DNA of 32,556 nt, taken from contig JAVVUK010000007.1 in the NCBI GenBank assembly GCA_036653215.1, positions 1-32,556 of the forward strand, written 5' to 3'. This DNA comes from JADFUS01 sp036653215 (GTDB lineage Bacteria > Bacteroidota > Bacteroidia > Bacteroidales > Rikenellaceae). The translations under genes were made by a program, and so were the position numbers. Below the pieces are notes generated by a model. That model saw nothing but the letters and a program-made list of their open reading frames with translations. It had not been told where the DNA came from and made no database searches. Positions 1-6,612 of this stretch are shown piece after piece (position 1 is the first letter of the stretch; the number at the start of each line of letters is the position of its first letter).

Positions 1-613
1 AATTAATCCCAGTACCAGAAATAGGAGCGTTAGTCTTTACAGTGATGCTCTGTATTGTTGCAGCATTTGCAGCATCAGCACTAACACGGAACTCAAAGAA
101 TGAGGTTTGTTGTGCAAACTGAAGAGATACGTTGTTTCCTTGTGCAGGATCAGCAGTAGTAGAGGCTGTCATGATAGCATTAAGCCCTACATGAGAGTTG
201 TCGTTTTCTGCCGCGTGTGTTTTTGTTGAGCTTAAATGAATAGATACGTTAGCGTAGTCAGAAGCACTGACATATGGGTGGTAAGCATAGAATGTATGCG
301 TCCCTTTGCCACTCCAGTCGATAACATTCCCTGCTGCAGCTGCAAAAGGAGATGTGTGTCTCGATTCTGTGACCTTGTGTTCAACAGCATTTGGAGTGTA
401 GATCGCTCCTGCAGCGTTTTTTGCAAAAATACCGATTTTGTCGGCGTCTTTCACCCAATTAAAGACATAAGAGCCGTCCATAGTGGTCTTGGTCTCTGTT
501 CCGCCATCGAAGATGATTCCATCTTTTTGTGGCTCGGTGCCGATGTCTGTATTGCTACATCCAAGCAATACTACAGACGCAAACATTGTTGCAAGTAGTA
601 ATATTTTGTTCAT
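1..613 (-). CDS. Fimbrillin-family lipoprotein, 5' part only (runs off left edge)
   Basis: An open frame starts at the ATG at 611-613 and stays open to base 1, giving 204 codons with no stop, so the C-terminus lies outside the window. The N-terminus is a lipoprotein signal peptide: Lys3, a hydrophobic run, then lipobox LLGC with Cys19 as the probable lipidated residue. The mature part begins SNTDIGTEPQ and is rich in Thr, Ala, Ser and Asn, with segments such as FNWVKDADKIGIFAKN and THTFYAYHPY. These match my recollection of the Bacteroidales fimbrillin-like (Mfa_like) family of surface fimbrial subunits and adhesins. This gene is separate from the fimbrial operon at 18524-21699 and reads the opposite way. 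No exact TAnnTTTG promoter element was found in 614-802. It could instead be another cell-surface beta-sandwich lipoprotein. Confidence 0.75.
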   Translation of the reverse strand, partial: MNKILLLATMFASVVLLGCSNTDIGTEPQKDGIIFDGGTETKTTMDGSYVFNWVKDADKIGIFAKNAAGAIYTPNAVEHKVTESRHTSPFAAAAGNVIDWSGKGTHTFYAYHPYVSASDYANVSIHLSSTKTHAAENDNSHVGLNAIMTASTTADPAQGNNVSLQFAQQTSFFEFRVSADAANAATIQSITVKTNAPISGTGIN

Positions 614-802
614 ATTTAATAATTTTAGGAAATAGTCTTCTCTTTAAAAAGAGACCACTTCTTTGGTTAATATTTTAGGTTTGTTGGGTAAAAATAGGTA
701 TTATTATTATAAAGACCAAATATTTCTATTTAAATTTAATCTTATTTGTGGCTAACCCTTTATATATCGTATGTAGAGGAATTTTAATAATTTGCATATT
801 AA

Positions 803-863
803 AATACAAAAGGTGAAAAACGTATGTTTTCCACCTTTTGTATTAGATAATCTTTTATCTAAT
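803..863 (-). terminator. Tandem hairpins ending the rpmB-rpmG-DUF4295 operon
   Basis: Two inverted repeats lie just downstream of the DUF4295 stop. The first has perfect 9-bp arms (ATTAGATAA, 842-850 and 855-863) with a 4-base loop. The second has perfect 13-bp arms (AATACAAAAGGTG at 803-815 and its complement at 832-844), extended inward by further A/T pairs. They overlap by three bases, so only one can form fully at a time. They separate this operon from the fimbrillin gene starting at 613. Bases 614-802 are AT-rich and show no gene. Confidence 0.7.
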
Positions 864-889
864 TACTAAAAATAAGTAGCATAAAAAAC

Positions 890-1045
890 TTATTTTTTTG
901 CGAAGAAATCTTTTATCTCTTCATTCATTAAAACTTCGGTCTTAAAAGAGTAAGCACCTGTCTTCTCCGATTTAACCATCTTGATACATTTTGTGTGTTG
1001 TCTTCCACCCTCTTTTCGCATAGAGGCGATAACTTTCTTTGCCAT
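890..1045 (-). CDS. DUF4295 small basic protein
   Basis: A 51-residue ORF starts with ATG at 1045 and ends with TAA at 890-892. The protein begins MAKKVIASMRKEGGRQHTK and ends NEEIKDFFAKK. It is very basic, as expected for a ribosome-associated protein. Length, the MAKK start, the central KTGAYSFK motif and the DFFAKK end all match the DUF4295 family, which in Bacteroidetes sits directly downstream of rpmG. Here it follows rpmG by 9 bases in the same operon. The function is unknown; the position suggests a role on or near the large ribosomal subunit (inference). Confidence 0.88.
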   Translation of the reverse strand: MAKKVIASMRKEGGRQHTKCIKMVKSEKTGAYSFKTEVLMNEEIKDFFAKK

Positions 1046-1054
1046 AGCTTAAAA

Positions 1055-1237
1055 TTATTTTATTTCTCTGTGAACAGTTACTTTTTTAAGTATAGGATTA
1101 TACTTTCTTCTCTCCATTCTGTCTGGAGTGTTCTTTTTGTTTTTAGTGGTGATATATCTCGATGTGCCGGGCATTCCACTTTCTTTATGCTCGGTGCACT
1201 CTAATATAACCTGCACTCTATTGCCTTTTCTTGCCAT
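1055..1237 (-). CDS. rpmG: 50S ribosomal protein L33
   Basis: 60 residues. L33 is a small basic protein of the large ribosomal subunit near the E site. The sequence MARKGNRVQVILECTEHK, then SRYITTKNKKNTPDRME and KYNPILKKVTVHREIK, is typical of L33. Only one cysteine (Cys14) is present, so this is the zinc-free (C-minus) form. The start lies 3 bases after the rpmB stop, and the gene is followed 9 bases later by the DUF4295 gene; the three form one transcription unit with rpmB first. Confidence 0.96.
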   Translation of the reverse strand: MARKGNRVQVILECTEHKESGMPGTSRYITTKNKKNTPDRMERRKYNPILKKVTVHREIK

Positions 1238-1240
1238 TGT

Positions 1241-1474
1241 TTAATAGATTTGATTAAGCGCTTTAGCCTCTTTGATAGCTGCTGAAAGACCGTTTTTATT
1301 AATAGTACGCATAGCATTAGCAGAAACCTTTAAAGTTATCCACCTGCCCTCTTCTTCCAAAAAGAAACGTTTGGTCCTAAGGTTAGGAGCAAATATCCTC
1401 TTTGTCTTCTTGTTCGAGTGGGATACGTTATTTCCCGCTTGAGCCGTCTTACCAGTGATTTGACAAATTTTCAT
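1241..1474 (-). CDS. rpmB: 50S ribosomal protein L28
   Basis: 77 residues, the usual L28 length. It begins MKICQITGKTAQAGNNVSHS, the conserved L28 N-terminus with CxxTGK and the NNVSHSN block, followed by the basic KKTKRIFAPNLRTKRF segment and a C-terminal KNGLSAAIKEAK helix. It is the first gene of the rpmB-rpmG-DUF4295 operon. The upstream leader is unusually long and contains a perfect 127-bp tandem duplication. Each copy carries a 13-base sequence complementary to the region around this start codon (AATCACAATGAAA on the coding strand), which may control initiation. Confidence 0.96.
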   Translation of the reverse strand: MKICQITGKTAQAGNNVSHSNKKTKRIFAPNLRTKRFFLEEEGRWITLKVSANAMRTINKNGLSAAIKEAKALNQIY

Positions 1475-1681
1475 TGTGATTGTATTGGTTGTTAATTATA
1501 TGTTCGTTTTTGGAGCCTTGTGTTGCTTATTTATCTTGACAAATCACAATGAAAGTGTTTGATCTACCTTTTTTTCGAAAAAAGGTAACCAAAAAAGACC
1601 TTCCATGTTTCAGTGACCGTCGTTATATGTTCGTTTTTGGAGCCTTGTGTTGCTTATTTATCTTGACAAATCACAATGAAA
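1469..1681 (-). promoter_or_regulatory. Candidate anti-initiation pairing in the rpmB leader
   Basis: On the minus strand the rpmB initiation region reads AATCACAATGAAA (1469-1481, start codon at 1472-1474). The exact reverse complement, TTTCATTGTGATT, lies on the same transcript at 1542-1554 and again at 1669-1681, once in each 127-bp repeat. A leader RNA could form a 13-bp helix hiding the rpmB start codon, with either repeat as partner. The complementarity is seen directly; a regulatory role is inference. Confidence 0.4.
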
Positions 1682-1774
1682 GTGTTTGATCTACCTTTTT
1701 TTCGAAAAAAGGTAACCAAAAAAGACCTTCCATGTTTCAGTGACCGTCGTTATATGTTCGTTTTTGGAGCCTTG
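1496..1774. repeat. Perfect 127-bp tandem duplication plus 25-bp partial third copy
   Basis: Bases 1496-1622 and 1623-1749 are identical by eye, and the first 25 bases of the unit recur at 1750-1774 before the sequence diverges. Each unit contains a TACC/GGTA hairpin around TTCGAA (1565-1587 and 1692-1714) and the 13-base anti-start sequence. No ORF of note spans the repeats. The array fills most of the gap between cinA and rpmB. Identical copies suggest a recent or conversion-maintained duplication, and copy number may vary between strains. Confidence 0.95.
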
Positions 1775-1805
1775 CCGCCATATTATAGATGGCAAATTAA
1801 CGCAG

Positions 1806-1836
1806 CAAAGATAAGAATAAAATTTTAAATAACAAG
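1806..1836 (-). promoter_or_regulatory. Candidate promoter for rpmB-rpmG
   Basis: Read on the minus strand: CTTG (1833-1836), 19 bases, then TATCTTTG (1806-1813), matching the Bacteroidetes -33/-7 consensus (TTTG and TAnnTTTG) with one change in the -33 element. Transcription would start near 1800, giving a leader of roughly 325 bases through the 127-bp repeats before rpmB. Confidence 0.5.
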
Positions 1837-1846
1837 AAAATAATTG

Positions 1847-3097
1847 TTATTCTTGTTTTTGAAGCTGGTCAAGAAAGAAAAATAATGCGTTTGATGTGGC
1901 ATATTCGATGTTCTGCTCTCGTAAGTTGCCGAACAGTTTGTTTATGGAATAGGTTCCTTTGGGAGTGTGAACGGCAATCCATACCGTGCCAACGGGCTTG
2001 TCGGGAGTGCCTCCTGTGGGACCGGCAATGCCTGATGTGGCAATAGAGTAGTCTGTCTTGAAGATGGAAGCCGCATTTCGTGCCATAGCTTCAACAGTCT
2101 CTTGGCTCACAGCTCCATGTTCGGCGATGATATGTTCCTCAACGCCAAGCACATTTGTCTTTATGCTGTTGTCATATGCTACAACGCCTCCCTTGAAGTA
2201 TGTCGAGGAGCCGTTGATGGCGGTTATGCGTTTGGCTATGCTGCCACCACTACACGACTCGGCAGTACATAGAGTGGCTCTTTTACCAGATAAGATAGTG
2301 GCAATTTGTTTTTCCACACTTTCACCCTCGAAACCGATGAAGTTGATGCCTATTATCTCTTTAAGCTCATCAAAGCGTTTGTAAATTTCAGCTTCTACAG
2401 TCTCACGATCGGCGATGTCGTAAACAGAAAGACGAAGCCTTAGTTGTGTCGGACTTGGAAGATAGGCTAAATGAAAGTTTTTTGGAAGGGCGTATTCCCA
2501 AGAAGCTATTTTTTCTGCAAGGACAGACTCGGCGATGCCATAAGTCAAGACAGAGATGTGTACATTGTGCGATTGTGGAAATTTCTTTTGTAAGATCTTA
2601 AATACACGATCTTTACATATAGCTTTCATCTCAAAAGGAACGCCCGGCATGGCAATAAGGACCTTGCCATTTGTTTCGAAGAGCATCGCTGGAGCGGTGC
2701 CGTTGTCGTTTTCTATTACGGTTGCACATCTCGGCACAAGTGCCTGTCGTTGGTTGTTCTCATTAAAAGGAATGCCTTTTTTCTCGACAATATCTTTTAC
2801 CTTCTCAAAGGTGTGCATATCGGTAATGAGTGGGGAGGAGAATAACTTGGCAAGCACCATTGTTGTCTTATCATCATTTGTAGGACCTAAGCCTCCGGTA
2901 ACAAGCACTACATTTGAGTTTCCAAGAGCCATATTTATGGAGTCCCTCATGTCTTTTTCTACATCCCTAATAGAGGTTATCTTAATGACATTAAAACCTA
3001 TTTTGTTAAGTTCCTGCGATATCCATGCCGAGTTAGTATCTACTACTTCTCCGATAACTATCTCATCGCCTATCGTTATTATTTCTACGTTTGTCAT
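1847..3097 (-). CDS. cinA: CinA-family protein (MoCF-like domain plus NMN amidohydrolase domain)
   Basis: 416 residues, full length for CinA. Residues about 1-170 form the MoCF_biosynth-like domain, with TIGDEIVIG near the start and TGGLGPTNDDKT around residues 66-78. The C-terminal CinA domain (about 255-416) contains TAESCSGGSIAKRI and TSGIAGPTGGTPDKPVGT, the signature of nicotinamide-nucleotide amidohydrolases, which recycle NMN in NAD metabolism. The name comes from competence-inducible genes in Gram-positives; no competence link is visible here. The start lies 3 bases after the pyrD stop, so it is last in a pdxB-pyrD-cinA operon. No strong terminator follows; the gene runs into the rpmB promoter and leader region. 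Confidence 0.93.
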   Translation of the reverse strand: MTNVEIITIGDEIVIGEVVDTNSAWISQELNKIGFNVIKITSIRDVEKDMRDSINMALGNSNVVLVTGGLGPTNDDKTTMVLAKLFSSPLITDMHTFEKVKDIVEKKGIPFNENNQRQALVPRCATVIENDNGTAPAMLFETNGKVLIAMPGVPFEMKAICKDRVFKILQKKFPQSHNVHISVLTYGIAESVLAEKIASWEYALPKNFHLAYLPSPTQLRLRLSVYDIADRETVEAEIYKRFDELKEIIGINFIGFEGESVEKQIATILSGKRATLCTAESCSGGSIAKRITAINGSSTYFKGGVVAYDNSIKTNVLGVEEHIIAEHGAVSQETVEAMARNAASIFKTDYSIATSGIAGPTGGTPDKPVGTVWIAVHTPKGTYSINKLFGNLREQNIEYATSNALFFFLDQLQKQE

Positions 3098-3100
3098 GAT

Positions 3101-4153
3101 CTATGGTCTTTTTTGTTTTTCTCTTTCAATAAGGGCTTTACATATATCCTTGGCAAAAGAAGGTCCGTTGTAAATAAATCCTGTGTATATCTGTATTATA
3201 GTTGCTCCAGCATCTAACATATTGAGCGCATCTTCGACGGTCAAGATCCCTCCAACTCCAATTATAGGGAACTCACCTCCGGTTTTTTTGTGTATATATC
3301 TTACAATTTCGAGTGACCTCTCGGTAAGAGGTGCTCCGCTAAGCCCTCCACGTCCTATCGACTGAACCTTTGATTGTGAGACACTAAGCCCTTCACGTGA
3401 GACGGTGGTGTTGGTTGCCACGATGCCGTCTAAGTTATATTCTTTCACTATCTCTATCGAAGAGTCTATCTCTTGGAAAGTTAAATCGGGAGATATTTTG
3501 AGTAATATAGGACGATATTCGTCTTGTCCACGTCGGAAAGTCACAAGACCATCGAGAATGACACTCAAATTTTCGTGACTTTGGAGCTTCGTCAAGTCGC
3601 TCACGTTAGGGCAACTTACGTTAACGACAAAATAATCTACTTTGTCGTAAAGAGCCCTAAATGAGGCAAGATAGTCTTCGGCAGCGTGCTCATTTGGAGT
3701 GACGCTGTTTTTGCCGATGTTGCCGGCTATTATGATGTCGTTTTTACGTCTTCGACGGAGGTTGTTGCTCACATATCGAACTCCTTTGCAATTAAAACCC
3801 ATGCGGTTGATGATGGCATTGTCACGTTCTATTCTAAAGACACGTGGACGTGGGTTTCCGCTTTGTGGGCGTGGCGTGACAGTACCAACTTCAATAGAGC
3901 CAAAGCCGAAGTTGGAAAGTTCGTTATATATGTCTGCTCCCTTGTCAAATCCGGCAGGAAGACCAACCGGGTTTATAATCCGTAATCCAAAAATTTCCCT
4001 TTCGAGACATTTGTGTCTTATGCAAAACATATTACGAAGAATGGCAGACAAAAAAGGTATAAATTTTGTCGCTTTTATCATCTTGACCAATAAGATGTGT
4101 ATCGTCTCTGGTGGGAGAAGAAACAAAAGAGGTCTGATTAGTTTCTTATACAT
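3101..4153 (-). CDS. pyrD: Dihydroorotate dehydrogenase, class 2-like (quinone)
   Basis: 350 residues. The enzyme oxidises dihydroorotate to orotate in pyrimidine synthesis, and class 2 enzymes pass electrons to membrane quinone. Class 2 features: an N-terminal extension of about 45 residues with hydrophobic helices (LIRPLLFLLPP, IHILLVKMIKA) for membrane contact, NPVGLPAGFDKGAD (61-74), GTVTPRPQSGNPRPR (90-104) and the GGLSGAPLT loop. The catalytic loop reads VNVSCPNVSDL (177-187), with Cys181 where class 2 enzymes such as E. coli PyrD have the catalytic Ser175 and class 1A enzymes have Cys. Its ATG overlaps the pdxB stop (TAATG), suggesting translational coupling. Quinone use fits the Na+-NQR and prenyltransferase genes further along. 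Confidence 0.95.
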   Translation of the reverse strand: MYKKLIRPLLFLLPPETIHILLVKMIKATKFIPFLSAILRNMFCIRHKCLEREIFGLRIINPVGLPAGFDKGADIYNELSNFGFGSIEVGTVTPRPQSGNPRPRVFRIERDNAIINRMGFNCKGVRYVSNNLRRRRKNDIIIAGNIGKNSVTPNEHAAEDYLASFRALYDKVDYFVVNVSCPNVSDLTKLQSHENLSVILDGLVTFRRGQDEYRPILLKISPDLTFQEIDSSIEIVKEYNLDGIVATNTTVSREGLSVSQSKVQSIGRGGLSGAPLTERSLEIVRYIHKKTGGEFPIIGVGGILTVEDALNMLDAGATIIQIYTGFIYNGPSFAKDICKALIEREKQKRP

Positions 4154-5190
4154 TATTTAGTGTTCCTTAGGGTAAAATATTCTTCTCTATAATTATAGTT
4201 ATTACGTAGTTCTTCAAATAGCTCAGGATTGTGTCGTAGTCGACTATCATCTTCCCTTATTTTGTAACAGTTCTTTATCTCTTCTAATATCTCATCGCCA
4301 GTGAGGTATTTGTCTTTACATGGGATTACAGCCTTAGGATACCAGCCTTTCAACTCCTTAAAGTCGAAATATTCGGCAAAGGCTCTCACAATTGCCGAAG
4401 TTCCATTTGCTTTACCTTGAAGCGAATATCCGGCTATGTGTGGCGTTGCTATGGTTGCTCTTTTAAGAAGCTCATGGTTTATTGAAGGTTCACCCTTCCA
4501 TACGTCTATAACGGCATGAGAGATCTTAAAATTATCAATCGCATCGATAAGAGCATCTTCATCAACAACCTCTCCTCGTGAAGCGTTTATAAAAATAGAC
4601 CCATGCTTCATCTTATCAAAGAAATGCTCTCCTGCAAGGTTGTAAGTAGGATATTTCCCCGTTGTGGTGTATGGAGTATGTATTGTTATTATGTCACACT
4701 CACTCAGCATCTTGTCGAGATCTTGACTTATAAAAGAACTGTCTTTGTCTTGTCTTGGTGGGTCGTTTAAAGCAACTTCCATGCCAAGAATTTCGCCCAA
4801 CATAGCAACCCTACTACCAACATTACCAACGCCGATCACTCCGAGTTTCTTATTGGTAAGGTCGCCTCCAAGATCGTTTAAGACTGCTGCCATATAATGG
4901 ACAACAGCCATAGCGTTGCACCCGGCTGCCGTCACGACTTTTATACCTCTCGTTTTACAATAGTCAAGGTCTATATGGTCATAGCCAATTGTTGCGCTTC
5001 CTATAAATTTTACTTTGCTGCCCTCTAAGAGCGTAGCGTCACACTTGGTGCGTGTCCGAACTATTAAAGCATCGGCATCTGATACATCTATTCTACTAAT
5101 CTTTTTACCCTCAAGCCGTATCACAGTAGCATAAGGATCTAAAATGGTCTCAGTAAAAGGTATCGCACTATCAATAACTACTTTATTCAT
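4153..5190 (-). CDS. pdxB: 4-phosphoerythronate dehydrogenase
   Basis: 345 residues from the ATG at 5188-5190. It belongs to the D-isomer 2-hydroxyacid dehydrogenase family and oxidises 4-phosphoerythronate in the DXP-dependent pathway to pyridoxal phosphate. Visible features: the N-terminal VVIDSAIPF, the ADALIVRTRTK strand, GSATIGYDHID, the NAD-binding GVIGVGNVGSRVA Rossmann loop, INASRGEVVDEDAL (catalytic Arg region), and ATPHIAGYSLQGK (catalytic His). The C-terminal part beyond about residue 285 fits the PdxB dimerisation domain. An upstream in-frame TTG at 5199 exists, but it falls inside the predicted -7 element, so the ATG is preferred. First gene of the pdxB-pyrD-cinA unit; its stop overlaps pyrD as TAATG. 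Confidence 0.93.
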   Translation of the reverse strand: MNKVVIDSAIPFTETILDPYATVIRLEGKKISRIDVSDADALIVRTRTKCDATLLEGSKVKFIGSATIGYDHIDLDYCKTRGIKVVTAAGCNAMAVVHYMAAVLNDLGGDLTNKKLGVIGVGNVGSRVAMLGEILGMEVALNDPPRQDKDSSFISQDLDKMLSECDIITIHTPYTTTGKYPTYNLAGEHFFDKMKHGSIFINASRGEVVDEDALIDAIDNFKISHAVIDVWKGEPSINHELLKRATIATPHIAGYSLQGKANGTSAIVRAFAEYFDFKELKGWYPKAVIPCKDKYLTGDEILEEIKNCYKIREDDSRLRHNPELFEELRNNYNYREEYFTLRNTK

Positions 5191-5196
5191 CGGTGG

Positions 5197-5227
5197 CAAA
5201 GTTATATAAAATAAATATCACCCCAAA
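5197..5227 (-). promoter_or_regulatory. Promoter for pdxB-pyrD-cinA, possibly leaderless
   Basis: On the minus strand TTTG (5224-5227), 19 bases, then TAACTTTG (5197-5204): an exact match to the Bacteroidetes -33/-7 consensus. The -7 element ends only 6 bases before the pdxB ATG, so the transcript should begin at or within a few bases of the start codon. A second TAnnTTTG (TATCTTTG, 5224-5231) shares bases with the -33 box. Confidence 0.6.
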
Positions 5228-5251
5228 GATAATTATTTATCTTGTGGAGTG
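5219..5251 (-). terminator. Possible terminator after the OsmC-like gene
   Basis: An imperfect hairpin: perfect 7-bp inner arms AAGATAA/TTATCTT (5226-5232 and 5237-5243), extended outward by a bulge and a partly paired CACCCC/GGAGTG segment. The following bases on the minus strand are T-rich but not a clean T run. It overlaps the pdxB promoter, so the assignment is tentative. Confidence 0.4.
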
Positions 5252-5304
5252 ACACCTATATTTAGTATGTATTGTAATAGTTATTAAGAAACTGTTGATA
5301 AAAT

Positions 5305-5709
5305 CTATTCTGTATAGTGGAAAACAATGGTTTTTACTATTTCCGGATTTAGCGAGTTGGCAACAACACAACTTTTTATAGCTCTGCCAAGTGCCTCTTT
5401 TTCATGATCGCTAAACGAACCTTTAAAAAACAGATCTATCTTAAATTCTCCTATTCGGCGTGGAGCGTTGACTACAACAGCTTCTATTTCAAGAGATACA
5501 TCTTGTATGGCAAACTTATATTTATTTGCCGTGTCACGAATACTGGCGAGCATACAACCCGAAAGTGCCATGCTGACACAATCCACTGGAGATGGCATGG
5601 AAGCTACCTCTTTTGAAGATGAAGCATCGGTTTGTAATATCTCCCTTTCATCAATTCGGTATGCTACATTATAGCCCGAATTTAGAGTTGCTAATACTTT
5701 ATTTGCCAT
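5305..5709 (-). CDS. OsmC/Ohr-family protein
   Basis: 134 residues, typical OsmC length. The family reduces organic hydroperoxides with two redox cysteines. Cys52 (ALSGCMLASI) and Cys114 (IKSCVVANSLNPEI) occupy the expected places in the two long helices. The N-terminal strands (VLATLNSGYNVAYRIDER) and PSPVDCVSMALSGC block fit the fold. It could equally be an OsmC-like protein of the YhfA type, whose substrate is less clear. The start codon overlaps the peroxiredoxin stop (TAATG), so both are probably made from one message as an oxidative-stress pair. Confidence 0.85.
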   Translation of the reverse strand: MANKVLATLNSGYNVAYRIDEREILQTDASSSKEVASMPSPVDCVSMALSGCMLASIRDTANKYKFAIQDVSLEIEAVVVNAPRRIGEFKIDLFFKGSFSDHEKEALGRAIKSCVVANSLNPEIVKTIVFHYTE

Positions 5710-6458
5710 TATTTGTTTAATATTTGTTTCATGATGCTATCTTGGCTTAGCTCTTTAGTACAGAAATACCAATCTTGACATCCCTCACCACCTTTTGTAA
5801 CCCTTTCGGCTGCTGTTGCTGTGGTCTGTGGGGCTCCAAGTATTACAGGCATTCCTGGTTTCCAATCGGCTGGGGTAGCGACTTTAAATTCGTCAGCTGT
5901 CTTTAGTGCCATGATAACTCTTTTTAGTTCGTCAAAGTTACGTCCTAAAGATAGAGGATAGTAGATCATAGCTCTAACGATGCCTGCTGGGTCGATGAAG
6001 AATACCGCTCTGACAGCTTGTGTTAAACTCTGTCCCGGTTGTATCATCCCATATTTGCGAGCTACATTCATAGAAACGTCATCGATGACAGGAAATGTAG
6101 GCTTTACATTTTTAATACCATTATATTGCAACTTCTCAATTGCACGTAACCATGCGATATGACTGAAAAGTCCGTCGATAGAAAGTCCTATAATCTCGCA
6201 ATTAAGATCTGAAAATTCTTGTTGACGAGCAGCAAAAGTCATGAACTCACTTGTACATACAGGAGTGAAGTCGGCAGGATGGCTAAATAGAATTACCCAT
6301 TTCCCTTTATAGTCAGCAGGGAAGTTTATTCTTCCATTTGTTGTTACTGCTTCAAAAGAAGGTGCTAACTCGCCAAGTCGAGGGGTGTTGTTACATTGAC
6401 AATTTTCTCCACATTTGCAACTATCGTCGCAGATGCAATTTTCCATTTTATTTTCCAT
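5709..6458 (-). CDS. Peroxiredoxin (Prx6/archaeal type) with Cys-rich N-terminal tail
   Basis: 249 residues. The core (about 27-225) is an AhpC/TSA peroxiredoxin: LGELAPSFEAVTTNG, then HPADFTPVCTSEF with peroxidatic Cys68 in PxxxTxxC, Arg150 in LTQAVRAVFFIDP, and a Prx6-type C-terminal domain (ATPADWKPGMPVI). C-terminal Cys227 and Cys233 (GCQDWYFCTK) resemble the resolving cysteines of archaeal Prx6-like enzymes. Unusual is the first 24 residues, which hold three CxC pairs at 8/10, 14/16 and 20/22 in a regular six-residue spacing, like bacterial metallothionein segments. An alternative start is Met5; the Cys-rich tail is present with either. The role is peroxide reduction; the tail may bind metal (inference). 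First gene of a coupled pair with the OsmC-like gene. Confidence 0.9.
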   Translation of the reverse strand: MENKMENCICDDSCKCGENCQCNNTPRLGELAPSFEAVTTNGRINFPADYKGKWVILFSHPADFTPVCTSEFMTFAARQQEFSDLNCEIIGLSIDGLFSHIAWLRAIEKLQYNGIKNVKPTFPVIDDVSMNVARKYGMIQPGQSLTQAVRAVFFIDPAGIVRAMIYYPLSLGRNFDELKRVIMALKTADEFKVATPADWKPGMPVILGAPQTTATAAERVTKGGEGCQDWYFCTKELSQDSIMKQILNK

Positions 6459-6503
6459 GTTTTTTATTTTTTAATTGTTTTAATCGATCCTTATTTTCTA
6501 TCG

Positions 6504-6511
6504 CAAAGTTA
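6504..6511 (-). promoter_or_regulatory. Candidate -7 element for the peroxiredoxin gene
   Basis: Minus-strand TAACTTTG fits TAnnTTTG, about 45 bases upstream of the peroxiredoxin ATG. No TTTG was found at the usual -33 distance, so an activator-dependent promoter is possible. Confidence 0.4.
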
Positions 6512-6588
6512 GTACTGCAAAAGTCGTTCCTTTCATATAGATACAAGTATTTATCTATATGAGTATAGGCTTTTCAAATTAAAAGAAT

Positions 6589-6596
6589 TACTTTTG
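6589..6596 (+). promoter_or_regulatory. Candidate -7 element for the VanZ-like gene
   Basis: TACTTTTG fits TAnnTTTG and lies 16 bases before the ATG at 6613. No clear TTTG at -33. The predicted leader is only about 10 bases. Confidence 0.45.
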
Positions 6597-6612
6597 TTGA
6601 AAATTTAAGAAT

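Noticed and set aside
236..598. Plus-strand 120-residue ORF opposite the left-edge fimbrillin gene
   Set aside because: It is antisense to a frame with a clear lipoprotein signal and fimbrillin-like composition, and its own product is Cys-rich with no family features.
995..1204. Plus-strand ORF across rpmG and the DUF4295 gene
   Set aside because: Both genes beneath it are highly conserved; the ORF is a shadow.
1496..1774. CRISPR array
   Set aside because: Only two full adjacent 127-bp copies with no spacers; it is a tandem duplication.
5191..5199. Upstream TTG start for pdxB
   Set aside because: It lies inside the predicted -7 element, and the family N-terminus fits the ATG at 5190.
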